Positions 42,849 through 53,814 of a DNA stretch of 64,000 nt are shown here, in pieces. The DNA lies in contig NZ_BAAALT010000028.1 of NCBI RefSeq assembly GCF_039528515.1, forward strand, positions 1-64,000, given 5' to 3'. Numbering within the stretch: the first letter of the stretch is position 1; every line of letters begins with the position of its first letter. A model generated the notes under the pieces. That model was not told where the DNA came from, made no database searches, and saw only the letters and a list, made by a program, of their open reading frames with translations. This stretch comes from Luedemannella flava. Lineage in GTDB: Bacteria > Actinomycetota > Actinomycetes > Mycobacteriales > Micromonosporaceae. A program made the translations under genes and the position numbers.

Positions 42849-44804
42849 TCAGTCCGCGTAGTCGCGCTCGGGCGCGACCAGCACCACCGGCTCGGCGTCG
42901 TCCGCGCTGTCGGCGAACGGCCGCGGCGAGTCGGCGACCGCGAACTGCGTGTGGTACAGCTCCGAGTACAGGCCGCCGGCGGCGACCAGCTCGTCGTGCG
43001 TGCCGCGCTCCACGATGCGCCCGTTGTCGAGCACCAGCAGCAGGTCGGCGTCGCGGACGGTGGACAGCCGGTGCGCGATGACCAGCGCGGTGCGGCCGGT
43101 GAGCGCCTCGGTCAGCGCGCGCTGCACGGCCGCCTCCGACTCGGAGTCCAGGTGCGCGGTGGCCTCGTCCAGGATGACGATGCTGGGGCCCTTGAGCAGC
43201 AGCCGGGCGATCGCGATGCGCTGCTTCTCGCCGCCGGAGAAGCGGTAGCCCCGCTCCCCCACGACCGTCTCCAGGCCGTCGGGCAGGCTGCGCACGAGCG
43301 GGCCGACCTGGGCGCGGTCCAGCGCCGTCCAGATCTCGTCGTCGGTGGCGTCCGGCTTGGCGTAGCGCAGGTTCTCGGCGATCGTCTCGTGGAACAGGTG
43401 CGAGTCCTGGGTGACGACGCCGATGGTGTCGCGCAGCGAGGCGAGCGACGCGTCGCGCACGTCGACGTCGCCCACGAGCACGGCGCCCTCGGTCACGTCG
43501 TACACCCGGGGCAGCAGCATCGCGGTGGTGGACTTGCCGGCACCGGACGGGCCGACGAGCGCGACCATCTGCCCCGGCTCGACGGTGAACGAGACCCCGC
43601 GCAGCACCGGCTCCGACACTGTGCGGTCGAGGGCGGCCACGTCCTCCAGGGACGCCAGGGACACCTCGGCCGCCGACGGGTAGCGGAACGACACGCCCCG
43701 GAACTCGACCTTCGAGCTGCCCGGCGGGATGGTCGTCGGGTCGGCCTTCTCGGAGATCCCCGGGGGCAGGTCGAGCACCTCGAAGACCCGCTGGAAGCTC
43801 ACCAGCGCGGACAGGATGTTGACCCGCACGTTCGACAGCGCCGTGATCGGGCCGTAGAGGCGGGCCAGCAGCAGGGCCAGCGTGACGACCGTGCCCGGCG
43901 TGACGGCGCCCTGCACGGCCAGCCAGCCGCCCAGCCCGTACGTGAGGGCCGTGGCCAGGGACGCGATAAGCATCATCGCGGCGAAGAACGTCGTGCTGTA
44001 CATCGCCTGCTGGACACCGATGTCGCGGACCCGGGCGGCCCGCGCGGCGAACCGGTCGGCCTCCGCGCCGGGGCGGCCGAACAGCTTCACCAGCAGCGCG
44101 CCGGCCACCCCGAACCGCTCGGTCATGGTGGCGTTCATCTTGGCGTCGAGCTGGTAGGACTCGCGGGTGATGTCGGCCAGCCGGCGGCCCACGGTGCGCG
44201 CCGGCAGCAGGAACACCGGCACGAGCAGCAGCGACAGCAGCGTCACCTGCCAGGACAGGGTGAACATGACGCCGGCCGTGAGCACCAGCGAGATGATGTT
44301 GCCGACGGTGCCGGACAGGGTCGAGGTGAACGCCTGCTGCGCGCCGAGCACGTCGTTGTTGAGCCGGCTGACCAGCGCGCCCGTCTGCGTACGCGTGAAG
44401 AACTGCAGCGGCATGCGCTGGACGTGGTCGTACACCTGGGTGCGCAGCGCGAAGATGATGCCCTCGCCGATGCGCGAGGAGTAGAACCGCTGCACCAGGG
44501 TGAGCGCCGTGTCGACGACCGCCAGCCCCGCGATGAGCAGCGCCAGCCGGACCACCTCGGCGCCGGCGCCCGGGCCGCCCGCCGAGATCGCGTTGATCAC
44601 CCAGCCGGCCACCAGCGGGGTGAGAACGGCGATGCCCGAGGAGAACACGACGGTGACCAGGAAGATCGTGATCGCGGTCCGGTACGGCCGGGCGAAGCGC
44701 AGCACGCGCAGGGCCGTCTGCCGGTCGACGCGCCGGTCGCCGAGCTCCTTCTCCCGCCGGTAGGACCGCAGCATGCCCCAGGCGGAGCCCATCGGATGCC
44801 CCAC
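42849..44804 (-). CDS. ABC exporter, fused membrane and ATPase domains
   Basis: 651 aa. Six-helix membrane domain (first helix about 45-65; coupling segment QRMPLQFFTRTQTGALVSRL) and an ATPase with Walker A GPSGAGKST, Q-loop VTQDSHLF, signature RFSGGEKQR and Walker B IVILDEAT, then an H-loop AHRLST. Family of lipid/multidrug half-transporters that dimerise; cargo unknown. GTG at 44804 has GGAGG 6 nt upstream. An unusual 20-residue insertion (SLASLEDVAALDRTVSEP) precedes the ATPase core. Confidence 0.94.
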   Translation of the reverse strand: MGHPMGSAWGMLRSYRREKELGDRRVDRQTALRVLRFARPYRTAITIFLVTVVFSSGIAVLTPLVAGWVINAISAGGPGAGAEVVRLALLIAGLAVVDTALTLVQRFYSSRIGEGIIFALRTQVYDHVQRMPLQFFTRTQTGALVSRLNNDVLGAQQAFTSTLSGTVGNIISLVLTAGVMFTLSWQVTLLSLLLVPVFLLPARTVGRRLADITRESYQLDAKMNATMTERFGVAGALLVKLFGRPGAEADRFAARAARVRDIGVQQAMYSTTFFAAMMLIASLATALTYGLGGWLAVQGAVTPGTVVTLALLLARLYGPITALSNVRVNILSALVSFQRVFEVLDLPPGISEKADPTTIPPGSSKVEFRGVSFRYPSAAEVSLASLEDVAALDRTVSEPVLRGVSFTVEPGQMVALVGPSGAGKSTTAMLLPRVYDVTEGAVLVGDVDVRDASLASLRDTIGVVTQDSHLFHETIAENLRYAKPDATDDEIWTALDRAQVGPLVRSLPDGLETVVGERGYRFSGGEKQRIAIARLLLKGPSIVILDEATAHLDSESEAAVQRALTEALTGRTALVIAHRLSTVRDADLLLVLDNGRIVERGTHDELVAAGGLYSELYHTQFAVADSPRPFADSADDAEPVVLVAPERDYAD

Positions 44805-44877
44805 GAGCCACCTCCGTCTCCCCGTGCCGGGCCTGGCCGTTCGACCCTAGGCCCCGCCGCCGACAACTCTTCGGGGA

Positions 44878-44895
44878 ACCCGGATGTTTCCGGGT
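44878..44895 (-). other. Weak hairpin after the enoyl-CoA hydratase gene
   Basis: ACCCGGA/TCCGGGT with a 4-nt loop, 32 bp past the stop at 44927. Only 7 bp, without a T tract; a possible weak terminator. Confidence 0.35.
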
Positions 44896-44926
44896 CGGGC
44901 AGTGTTCGCCCTGGGCGCAACAGGGG

Positions 44927-45697
44927 TTACTCGCCGAGCCCCGCAAGATCGCGGATGCGGCGGACCTGGGCGGCCCGCTCGGCCGCCTCCTGGGCCGGGT
45001 AGCTGCGGCCGCTCGCGGCGGCCAGCAGGGCCTTCACCTCGATCACCGCGTCGCGCGGGGCGGCCTGCACGCGGGCGACCAGGTCGCTCACCGCGGCGTC
45101 CAGCTCGGCGCCGGGCACGACCCGGTTGGCCAGACCCATCGAGGCCGCCTCAGCGGCCGGCACCCGGCGCCCGGTCACGCAGATGTCCAGCGCCCGGGCG
45201 TAGCCGACGAGCTCCACGAGGCGCTTGGTGCCGCCGAGGTCGGGGACCAGGCCCAGCGAGACCTCGGCCATCGTGAGCTGGGCGTCGTCGGCCAGGATCC
45301 GCAGGTCACAGGCAAGGGCGAGCTGGAAGCCGGCGCCGATGGCATGGCCCTGCACGGCCGCGATCGTGACGAGGTCGGGCCGGCGCAGCCAGCCGAACGC
45401 CTCCTGGTAGCCGGCGATGATCTGCTCGGCCACGGCGGTGTCCGCGGTGGCGATGCGCTGGAAGGTCGGCTGCCCGCCGCCGGCGTCACCGCTCACGGCG
45501 GCCAGGTCGAGGCCGGCCGAGAACGCGCGGCCCTCGCCACGCACGACGACGAGACGGACGTCGCCGGACAGTTCCCGGCCGATCTCGCGGAGCCGCTCCC
45601 AGGTCGCGGGAGTCTGGGCGTTGAGAACGTGGGGCCGGCACAACGTCACCGTCGCAACCGGCCCGTCACGGTCCACGCGAACCCCTGGATCAGTCAC
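44927..45697 (-). CDS. Enoyl-CoA hydratase/isomerase family protein
   Basis: 256 aa crotonase fold. Oxyanion-hole segments GRAFSAGLDLAAV and HAIGAGFQLALACDLRI; MAEVSLGLVPDLGGT gives the conserved Glu and GG turn. Hydrates or isomerises an acyl-CoA in fatty-acid or amino-acid breakdown. The Asp-rich PDLGG form is common among non-canonical hydratases. Starts at a GTG; the direction matches that of the ABC exporter downstream. Confidence 0.9.
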   Translation of the reverse strand: MTDPGVRVDRDGPVATVTLCRPHVLNAQTPATWERLREIGRELSGDVRLVVVRGEGRAFSAGLDLAAVSGDAGGGQPTFQRIATADTAVAEQIIAGYQEAFGWLRRPDLVTIAAVQGHAIGAGFQLALACDLRILADDAQLTMAEVSLGLVPDLGGTKRLVELVGYARALDICVTGRRVPAAEAASMGLANRVVPGAELDAAVSDLVARVQAAPRDAVIEVKALLAAASGRSYPAQEAAERAAQVRRIRDLAGLGE

Positions 45698-45748
45698 CGG
45701 GGACTCCGGGGGGTTGTGCTGTGCATGGGCGTCATGTCGCCCGATGCC

Positions 45749-45979
45749 TCACGCCGCCTTCTTGCGCCGGCGCGCGCCGCCCCGCTGCCGCAGCTGAACA
45801 CCCGACTCGGTCAGGACCCGGTGGACGAAGCCGTACGAGCGGCCGGTCGAAGCCGCCAGGGCCCGGATGCTCTCGCCCGCCGTGTACCGCTTTACCAGGT
45901 CCTTGGCGAGCGTGGTGCGCTCGGCCCCGACAATTCGGCGGCCTTTCTCGGTGCTGGTGGTGGTGCCGGTGGCTGCCAT
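45749..45979 (-). CDS. Small helix-turn-helix DNA-binding protein
   Basis: 76 aa. A short Thr-rich lead, then AKDLVKRYTAGESIRALAAS and TGRSYGFVHRVLTESG as a resolvase-type HTH, and a basic tail RGGARRRKKAA. This protein is conserved across actinobacteria and is of unknown target; the tail suggests general DNA binding. ATG preceded by GAGGAA. Confidence 0.87.
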   Translation of the reverse strand: MAATGTTTSTEKGRRIVGAERTTLAKDLVKRYTAGESIRALAASTGRSYGFVHRVLTESGVQLRQRGGARRRKKAA

Positions 45980-46098
45980 CTCGAATTCCTCACGTCCTAC
46001 AGTGAGCGGAATTTACGAAACACCACTGCCTGTTGAGTGATGTTCCCGGTCTCACCTATTAGACCGTCTTTGACGATCATGCGCTAGACATCGTTTCG

Positions 46099-47520
46099 AT
46101 GCCAACCGACACGCACGGATGTGTCAGGTACCCGATACCGTGGTCGGACGTGACCCGCAGCCGCGCCGAAGACCCTCCGAAGGCGGCGCTCGCCGGCCTG
46201 GCCGGGACCGCCTCGCAACGCCGTGACCTGCTCGTTTGGGTGGCCATCGCGTTGGCGGGGCTCGGCCTGACCGCCATCGCCGTACGCACCGGCGCGCACC
46301 TCGGGACGGCGAGCGCGCCATTTCTCGGTCGGTACGGATTGTCACTCGGTCTGGCTACGATCCTCGCCCCGATCGTGGCGGGCGTGGTGCTATTTGGTGC
46401 CTTGCGCGTGGGCCACAACGGCGCCACCTGGTTCGAACGCGCACCGTTCGGGCGCGTTCTCACGCTCAGCTACGGCGCGTCTTTTCTCTGGTGCGCGACA
46501 CTCGCGCTCGTCGATGGAGCCGCGGGATTCACACGGTCGCTACGGTCCGCGAGCAACTATCTGACTGACGTGCCCGCCGTCGGCGACGACCCGGGCGCGT
46601 ACCTGCGCACGTTCGTGGCGGATGCCGCCGGGCATTCGGTCGCCGCGCGGGGTCACCCGCCGGGCCCGGTGCTGCTCCTGTGGTGGTTCGAGCGGCTGGG
46701 CCTCACCGACCGGCTCGCCCTGGGCGTCGCGTTGACCGCCGTCGGGGCGGTGCTCGTGCCGGTCGTGCTCGCCGCCGTGCGGGGCGTCTGCGGCGACCTG
46801 GCCGCCCGCCGGTACGCGCCGGTGCTCATCCTCGCCCCGTACGCGGTGTGGGTGGCGGTCAGCGCCGAGGTGGTCGTGGCCGTGCTGGGCGCCGTGGCGG
46901 TGCTCGCCGCCGTGCGGGCAAGCGACGCGCACCGGTCGGGGCTGCGCGCCGCCGGCTGGGCGCTCGGGTCGGGGCTGCTGCTCGGCCTGGCCGCCCTGTT
47001 CTCGTACGCCGCGCCGTGGCTCGGCCTGTCGGCCGTGTGCCTGTACTTCGCCCGCCGGCGCGCGTTCCTCAACGTGGCGACCGGGCTGGGCGCGCTCGTG
47101 CCGGTCCTCGCGGCCCGGGCCGCCGGGTTCTCCTGGTTCGGCGGGCTGCTCGCGGCGCGCACCGACTACGCGACGCGGGTGGAGCCGCACCGGTCGGTGC
47201 TGTGGTGGAGCGCGCTGAGCCTGGTCGCGCTCGTGGTCGCCTGCGGGCCGGCGCTCATCGCCAGCGCGCGCAAGATACGGCGTACGCCCGGGTGGCCTTT
47301 TCTGGTGGGCGCGGGCGCCGCGGTGGTCGTCTCGCTCGCCGCGGGCCTGGCCCGCGGCGGCGTGGAGGCCGCCTGGCTGCCGTTCTTCCCGTGGCTGACC
47401 GTGGCGGCGATCGCCCCGCACCGCCAGGGCCCGGGGTCGGAACCGACCCCGTTGCTGCTGGTCGCGGTCGGCGCCCTGACCGCCGTCATCATCGAGGCGG
47501 TCCTGGCGACCCCCTGGTGA
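46099..47520 (+). CDS. Multi-pass membrane protein, GT-C glycosyltransferase-like
   Basis: 473 aa with about 11 hydrophobic helices starting near residue 44. GDDPGAYLRTF and ARGHPPGPVLLLWW in the first large loop recall the acidic/His-Pro loop of GT-C (ArnT/PMT-like) mannosyl- or arabinosyltransferases that use polyprenyl-phosphate donors. Assignment is tentative. Either the ATG at 46099 or a GTG at 46150 may be the start; neither has a ribosome site. Convergent with the ABC-F gene, stops touching. Confidence 0.75.
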   Translation: MPTDTHGCVRYPIPWSDVTRSRAEDPPKAALAGLAGTASQRRDLLVWVAIALAGLGLTAIAVRTGAHLGTASAPFLGRYGLSLGLATILAPIVAGVVLFGALRVGHNGATWFERAPFGRVLTLSYGASFLWCATLALVDGAAGFTRSLRSASNYLTDVPAVGDDPGAYLRTFVADAAGHSVAARGHPPGPVLLLWWFERLGLTDRLALGVALTAVGAVLVPVVLAAVRGVCGDLAARRYAPVLILAPYAVWVAVSAEVVVAVLGAVAVLAAVRASDAHRSGLRAAGWALGSGLLLGLAALFSYAAPWLGLSAVCLYFARRRAFLNVATGLGALVPVLAARAAGFSWFGGLLAARTDYATRVEPHRSVLWWSALSLVALVVACGPALIASARKIRRTPGWPFLVGAGAAVVVSLAAGLARGGVEAAWLPFFPWLTVAAIAPHRQGPGSEPTPLLLVAVGALTAVIIEAVLATPW

Positions 47521-49140
<1,620 letters not shown>

Positions 49141-49394
49141 CTCAGGGGGCTCGCTCTCGAGTGCGTGACGACCGACTACGGACAGACGGAAGCACCGCCC
49201 GGCTGTGGTGATTCGCCGGTCGGTGCGGGAGCGGTCAGTCTTCGCAGCGCAGCACGGGTTAAGTGTAGCCGGCCGACCAGTCATGATCACGAGCGGTTAC
49301 CAAACCAAGATCATCGGGTACTGGCTGACAGCGTCGCCGTACGCACAAGCTGACGATTGTTGTGAGACACCCCACACCCCCCTGGAGTGACGAC

Positions 49395-50288
49395 ATGGAG
49401 CTGAACGAGAACGCCGAAGCCGACACCAGTCAGGTCACCGACCGGCGCGGGAGCGGCGGCGGGCTCGGCGGGATCCCCATCCCGATCGGCGGCCTGGGCG
49501 GCGGCATCGGCGGCCTGGTCGTGCTGGCCCTGCTGGTGATCGGCGGCTTTGTGGGCGGCAACACACTCTTCGGCGGCGAGGGCGACAACGGCAACATCGA
49601 GGAGTCGTGCTCCACCGCCAACCCCGACCGGCTCAAGAACGCCGACTGCCGCAACCTGCTCTACGTCAACTCGATCCAGGCCTACTGGGAGAAGGCGCTC
49701 CCCGAGTCGTTCGGCGAGCAGTACCAGCAGGCGGACACCAACTTCTTCTCCCAGGCGGTGAGCACCGGCTGCGGCAACGCCGACAGCGGCGTCGGGCCGT
49801 TCTACTGCCCCCAGGACGACCAGGTGTACATCGACCTGACCTTCTACAACGAGCTGGCGAACCGGTTCGGTGCCGACGGCGAGTTCGCCCAGCCCTACGT
49901 CCTCGCCCACGAGTACGGCCACCACGTCCAGGACCTGCTCGGCACGGAGGCCGACGTGCGCCGCCAGATGGAGCGCGACCCGGGCAACCAGAACGCGCTG
50001 TCGGTGAAGCTGGAGCTGCAGGCCGACTGCTACGCGGGCGTCTGGGCCAAGCACGCGACGGAGACGACCAGCAGGAGCGGCAAGCCGATCTTCAAATCGA
50101 TCACCCAGGCCGACATCGACCAGGCCCTGGACGCGGCGGCGGCGATCGGCGACGACGCGATCCAGAAGAAGATGGGCGGCTCGGTCGACGAGTCCAAGTT
50201 CACCCACGGCTCGTCGGCGCAGCGCAAGCAGTGGTTCACGACCGGCTACCAGTCCGGCGACCCCAAGTCCTGCAACACCTTCGCCTGA
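49395..50288 (+). CDS. Neutral zinc metallopeptidase, YpfJ family
   Basis: 297 aa. Gly-rich N-terminus with one membrane helix (GGLVVLALLVIGGFVGG), then a secreted domain with zinc motif VLAHEYGHHVQDL and ELQADCYAG (third ligand Glu). Conserved Cys pairs (ESCSTANPDRLKNADC, STGCGNADSGVGPFYC). Anchored with its catalytic part outside. GGAG lies 8 nt before the ATG. Followed by a pair of perfect palindromes shared with the convergent gene's end. Confidence 0.93.
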   Translation: MELNENAEADTSQVTDRRGSGGGLGGIPIPIGGLGGGIGGLVVLALLVIGGFVGGNTLFGGEGDNGNIEESCSTANPDRLKNADCRNLLYVNSIQAYWEKALPESFGEQYQQADTNFFSQAVSTGCGNADSGVGPFYCPQDDQVYIDLTFYNELANRFGADGEFAQPYVLAHEYGHHVQDLLGTEADVRRQMERDPGNQNALSVKLELQADCYAGVWAKHATETTSRSGKPIFKSITQADIDQALDAAAAIGDDAIQKKMGGSVDESKFTHGSSAQRKQWFTTGYQSGDPKSCNTFA

Positions 50289-50316
50289 CGCTCACCCACC
50301 GCCGCGCGGTCCCGCG

Positions 50317-50372
50317 CTATGGCGCCATAGACCTGGAATGCGACCCCCGATTCCAGCGCTATGGCGCCATAG
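50317..50372. repeat. Paired perfect palindromes with an inner hairpin
   Basis: CTATGGCGCCATAG at 50317-50330 and again at 50359-50372, exactly 42 bp apart. Between them CTGGAAT (50333-50339) and ATTCCAG (50350-50356) flank the loop GCGACCCCCG. Lies between the convergent stops of the metallopeptidase gene and the 50359 membrane gene; the right palindrome contains the latter's TAG. Confidence 0.85.
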
Positions 50373-51321
50373 CCAGGTTGTCGGCGGGAGGTCGGGGGTC
50401 GTCGTCCGGGTCGGCTTCGGCCAGGGAGAGGGCGGGTTTTCTCGCTTCGGCCGTCGGGATGACCACGTCGCCGGCGGAGGAGACCACGACGCACCAGGTG
50501 CCGACCACCGGTTCGCCGTAGAGGGTCGCGACGTTGCCGAGGTCGTGGCGGGCCAGCTCCTTCGGGCGCACCGGGATCTCGACCGCCCAGTACGGGTCGG
50601 CCAGCGGGCCGACGACCAGGACGCCGTTGTAGACGTCGGCCACACCGACCTCACGCGCCGGTTGGGGCATGCGGAAGAACCGGCGGACGGCCCAGTGGTC
50701 GGCCACGATCCAGCCCACGGCGCCCACGGCGAGCGCGCCCGCGCCGCCGGTCACGACGTACCAGGCGCTCAGGTCCTCGGGCGGTGCCCCGTCCGCGGCG
50801 AGCAGGTCGGCCGCGTCCTGGGCGTGGCGGGCGAACCACCCGAACATCGCCGCCACGGCGGCCGCCCCGGCGACGAACCACCAGCGCCACGCGTCCGGCC
50901 AGGACACCCGCCGGGGCCTCGGCGGGACCGCCGTCTCGGGAGCGCGGACCAGCCACGCGACCTCCTCGGTGGCCGGCCGCGACGTCGCCGCGTACACGGC
51001 GACGAGCGCGTAGAGCACGACGGCGACGGATGCCCGCCAGTGCACCGGGTAACCCATCCAACCGTCGAGGGCACACCAGCCGACCGCCACCGCCACGCTC
51101 AGGACGGCGGCGACCACCCGGTTGAGGAACACGACGACGGGCAGTGCGAGCACCACGCCGACGCCGATCGCGAAGGCCACCGAGGCGCCGCAGGAGAACC
51201 CGGTCCCGCACATCCGGTCGGGCAGGTCGCTGCCGACGGCGCACAGCGTCACGACCGTGGCGACGACGGCCCACGCCCGGGGCAGCCGGTACGACCGGAC
51301 GGGAAGGTCAATGCCGGGCAT
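50359..51321 (-). CDS. Membrane protein of unknown family
   Basis: 320 aa. Helices at about 18-36, 45-66, 68-84, 92-110, 148-165 and 188-206, then a soluble tail with DVYNGVLVVGPLADPYWAVE and VATLYGEPVVGTWCVVVSS. Cys pair in DRMCGTGFSC. No domain I recognise. Its last codons and stop lie in the CTATGGCGCCATAG palindrome, so the C-terminus (NLAMAP) may be imposed by the repeat. ATG at 51321. Confidence 0.72.
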   Translation of the reverse strand: MPGIDLPVRSYRLPRAWAVVATVVTLCAVGSDLPDRMCGTGFSCGASVAFAIGVGVVLALPVVVFLNRVVAAVLSVAVAVGWCALDGWMGYPVHWRASVAVVLYALVAVYAATSRPATEEVAWLVRAPETAVPPRPRRVSWPDAWRWWFVAGAAAVAAMFGWFARHAQDAADLLAADGAPPEDLSAWYVVTGGAGALAVGAVGWIVADHWAVRRFFRMPQPAREVGVADVYNGVLVVGPLADPYWAVEIPVRPKELARHDLGNVATLYGEPVVGTWCVVVSSAGDVVIPTAEARKPALSLAEADPDDDPRPPADNLAMAP

Positions 51322-51365
51322 GCCCGAACGATACTGACCTCACGCCAACGTCCCATCCCGCAGGT

Positions 51366-51405
51366 GTGGCGAATTCGGACCGGATAGCGACCCCCTATTC
51401 GCCAC
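51366..51405. repeat. Inverted repeat with GCGACCCCC in its loop
   Basis: GTGGCGAAT (51366-51374) and ATTCGCCAC (51397-51405) flank a loop containing GCGACCCCC at 51387. It sits just past the acVLRF1 stop and just before the membrane gene; may end the leftward transcript. Related in core to 50340 and 13261. Confidence 0.65.
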
Positions 51406-51410
51406 GCCCC

Positions 51411-52052
51411 CTACGCGCGGTCGTCGATGAGGATCGGGACCGCGCGGGCGCGGCGGGCCGCCTCCTGCAGGACGACCAGGCGCGGCTCCGGCACGTCGAG
51501 CAGGCGTGGGGCGCGCAGTGCCGCGACGGCCGCCAACCGGGGGTCGGCGAGCACCGCGTCCACCGCGCGCCGGTCGCCGCCCGTCACGACGGCCGCCAGG
51601 TTTCCGACGACGGGGACGAGCAGGCGGACGACCAGGTCTGCGGCGTCCCCGGCGGCCGCCTTGGCCTGGTTGTCGCGGCGGCGGGCGAAGCGCTGCTGGG
51701 ACCAGCCGCCCGCGGCGGTGCGGCCCTGCACGTAGTGGCTGTCGACCTTGGACGCCTCCAGGGACTCGCCGAGCGCCACCCCGACCGCGACGGCGCCCTT
51801 GCGGGCGAGCAGCAGGCCCACCCGCCGCACCACCGCGGCGTCGGTGACCAGCGCCGCGAGGCTCGCCGGCGCGGCCGCCCCGGGCGGCGGGTGCAGGACC
51901 GCCGTCGAGCCGTCGGGCGCCGCGAGCTCCACGGCGTACCCCCGGATGGTTTCGACGGGCGTGCCGTGGCGCTCGGAGAACGTGGCCAGCCACTTCGGCA
52001 GCCGGGCCGGGTCGACCTCGACCCAGCGCGGTCCCGCCGGCCGCCCGCTCAC
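51411..52052 (-). CDS. acVLRF1, actinobacterial Vms1-like release factor
   Basis: 213 aa. GRTAAGGWSQQRFARRRDNQ carries the Gln of the Vms1/eRF1-like peptidyl-tRNA hydrolase loop; other segments (WVEVDPARLPKWLATFSERH; AAVVRRVGLLLARKGAVAVG) fit acVLRF1. Such proteins release nascent chains from stalled ribosomal subunits by cutting tRNA. The GTG at 52052 overlaps the aminotransferase stop (GTGA), so the two are translated together. Gene name not standard. Confidence 0.87.
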   Translation of the reverse strand: MSGRPAGPRWVEVDPARLPKWLATFSERHGTPVETIRGYAVELAAPDGSTAVLHPPPGAAAPASLAALVTDAAVVRRVGLLLARKGAVAVGVALGESLEASKVDSHYVQGRTAAGGWSQQRFARRRDNQAKAAAGDAADLVVRLLVPVVGNLAAVVTGGDRRAVDAVLADPRLAAVAALRAPRLLDVPEPRLVVLQEAARRARAVPILIDDRA

Positions 52053-53083
52053 CGGGTCAGGGCCGCCAGCGCGAGATCCACGTCGGCGACCGTGTTGTAG
52101 ACGTGGAAGGAGGCGCGCACGCGCCCGGCGCGGACGGCGGCGCGCACGCCGGCGGCCGCGAGGCGGTCCTCGGCGCCCGGGACGTCGACGCACACGATGG
52201 CGCTATCACCCGGCGGCAGGCCGAGCCCGGCCCGGAACCGGTTGGCGAGCGACAGGTCGTGGTCGTGGATCGCCGCGACGCCGAGCTGCTCGACGACCTC
52301 CAGGGCGGGCGCGGTGCCGACCCAGGCGAGCCAGGCCGGCGAGATGTCGAACCGGCGGGCCGTGGTGGCCAGCCGCAGCGGCAGCCCGTAGTAGGAGCCG
52401 TGCGGGTCGTCGCCGGCGTACCAGCCGGCGGCGATCGGCCGGAACCGGTCGCGGACCTCCGGGCTGAGATAGGCGAACCCGGTCCCACGCGGGGACATGA
52501 GCCACTTGTACGCCCCGACGACCACGACGTCCGCGAGCGCGGCGTCGAACGGCAGCCAGCCGCACGCCTGGGTGGCGTCGACGACCGTCAGCGCGCCGGC
52601 GGCGCGGGCCACCCGGCACACCTCGGTGTAGTCGGCGACCTCGCCGGTGGCGGACTGCACCAGGCTGAACGCGACCACGTCCGCGTCGGCGGCCGCCTCG
52701 ACCAGCCCGGACACCGGCACCGTGCGCACCCGCACGCCCCGGTCGGCGTGCACCATCCAGGGGAACAGGTTGGACGTGAAGTCGATGTCGACGCAGACCA
52801 CCCGGCTGCGGTCGGGGATCGCGGCCGCGACGGGCGCGAGCAGCTGCGACACCTGCGACCCGACGGCCACGTCGGTGGCGTCGACGCCGACGATGCGGGC
52901 GAACGCCGCCCGGGCGCGGGCGGTCGAGGTGTCCCACCCCTCCCAGGACACCCGGCCGGTGCGCCAGTCGTCGGTGGCCACCGCGAGCTCGTCGATGGCC
53001 TGCTGGGGCGGCAGGCCGTAGGAGGCCGTGTTCAGCCAGCCCGGGACGGGCTGCCACCAGTGTTGCGCCGACTCGATGTCCAC
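52049..53083 (-). CDS. Class V aminotransferase-fold PLP enzyme
   Basis: 344 aa. PLP Lys in VVVGAYKWLMSPRGTGF; NTASYGLPPQQAIDE at the N-terminus and VVDATQACGWLPFD as the ring-binding Asp region. Cysteine-desulfurase/kynureninase-like fold; substrate unknown. Starts at a GTG (53083). Coupled to acVLRF1 downstream and divergent from the AlkD-like gene. Confidence 0.9.
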   Translation of the reverse strand: MDIESAQHWWQPVPGWLNTASYGLPPQQAIDELAVATDDWRTGRVSWEGWDTSTARARAAFARIVGVDATDVAVGSQVSQLLAPVAAAIPDRSRVVCVDIDFTSNLFPWMVHADRGVRVRTVPVSGLVEAAADADVVAFSLVQSATGEVADYTEVCRVARAAGALTVVDATQACGWLPFDAALADVVVVGAYKWLMSPRGTGFAYLSPEVRDRFRPIAAGWYAGDDPHGSYYGLPLRLATTARRFDISPAWLAWVGTAPALEVVEQLGVAAIHDHDLSLANRFRAGLGLPPGDSAIVCVDVPGAEDRLAAAGVRAAVRAGRVRASFHVYNTVADVDLALAALTR

Positions 53084-53124
53084 GTCGCCAGTCTGCCACC
53101 GGCCGCATCTGAAATTCTGGGCCC

Positions 53125-53814
53125 GTGCACGAGGCGTTCCTCACCCGGCTGGCCGCGGCGTTCGAGGCGGCCCGCGACCCCGAACGGGCGGTCGCGATGC
53201 GGGCCTACATGCGAGACCAGTTCCCGTTCCTGGGCATCGGCGCGCCGGCCCAGAAGACCCTCGTCCGGGCCGCCCTGACGGGACTGGGCGCGCCGACCGG
53301 GGACGACCTGCGCGCGCTCGCGCTCGCCTGCTGGGACCTGCCCGAGCGGGAGTACCAGTACGCGGCCTGCTTCGTGCTGCGCCGCTTCGTCAAGCGGTGC
53401 CCGGCCGGGTTCCTGCCGACCGCGCGGACGCTCATCACCACGAAGTCGTGGTGGGACTCCGTCGACGCGCTCGCCGCGCACACCGTCGGCCCGCTCGTCG
53501 CCGCCCATCCGGAACTGGGCGAGGTCATGGACCGGTGGATCACCGACGACAACCTGTGGGTGGCGCGCACGGCGCTGCTGCACCAGCTGCGCTACGGCGC
53601 GGCGACCAACGAGGAGCGGCTCTTCGCCTACTGCGTGAAGCAGTCGGGTCACAGGGACTTCTTCATCCGCAAGGCGATCGGCTGGGCGCTGCGGGAGTAC
53701 GCCCGGACGGACCCGGAGGCGGTCCGCGCCTTCGTCGCCCGTACCCCCTTGTCCCCGCTGTCGGTCCGCGAGGCGATGAAGCATATGAATCTTGGGGCCA
53801 AACCGCACCGGTAG
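53125..53814 (+). CDS. DNA alkylation repair protein, AlkD-like
   Basis: 229 aa of HEAT-like helical repeats. YMRDQFPFLGIGAPAQKTLV, WDLPEREYQYAACFVLRRFV, ITTKSWWDSVDALAAHTVG (the AlkD Trp/Asp site) and IRKAIGWALREYARTDPEAV match the AlkD family that removes 3- and 7-alkylated bases without flipping them. GTG start at 53125. The stop lies inside the following hairpin. Confidence 0.92.
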   Translation: MHEAFLTRLAAAFEAARDPERAVAMRAYMRDQFPFLGIGAPAQKTLVRAALTGLGAPTGDDLRALALACWDLPEREYQYAACFVLRRFVKRCPAGFLPTARTLITTKSWWDSVDALAAHTVGPLVAAHPELGEVMDRWITDDNLWVARTALLHQLRYGAATNEERLFAYCVKQSGHRDFFIRKAIGWALREYARTDPEAVRAFVARTPLSPLSVREAMKHMNLGAKPHR

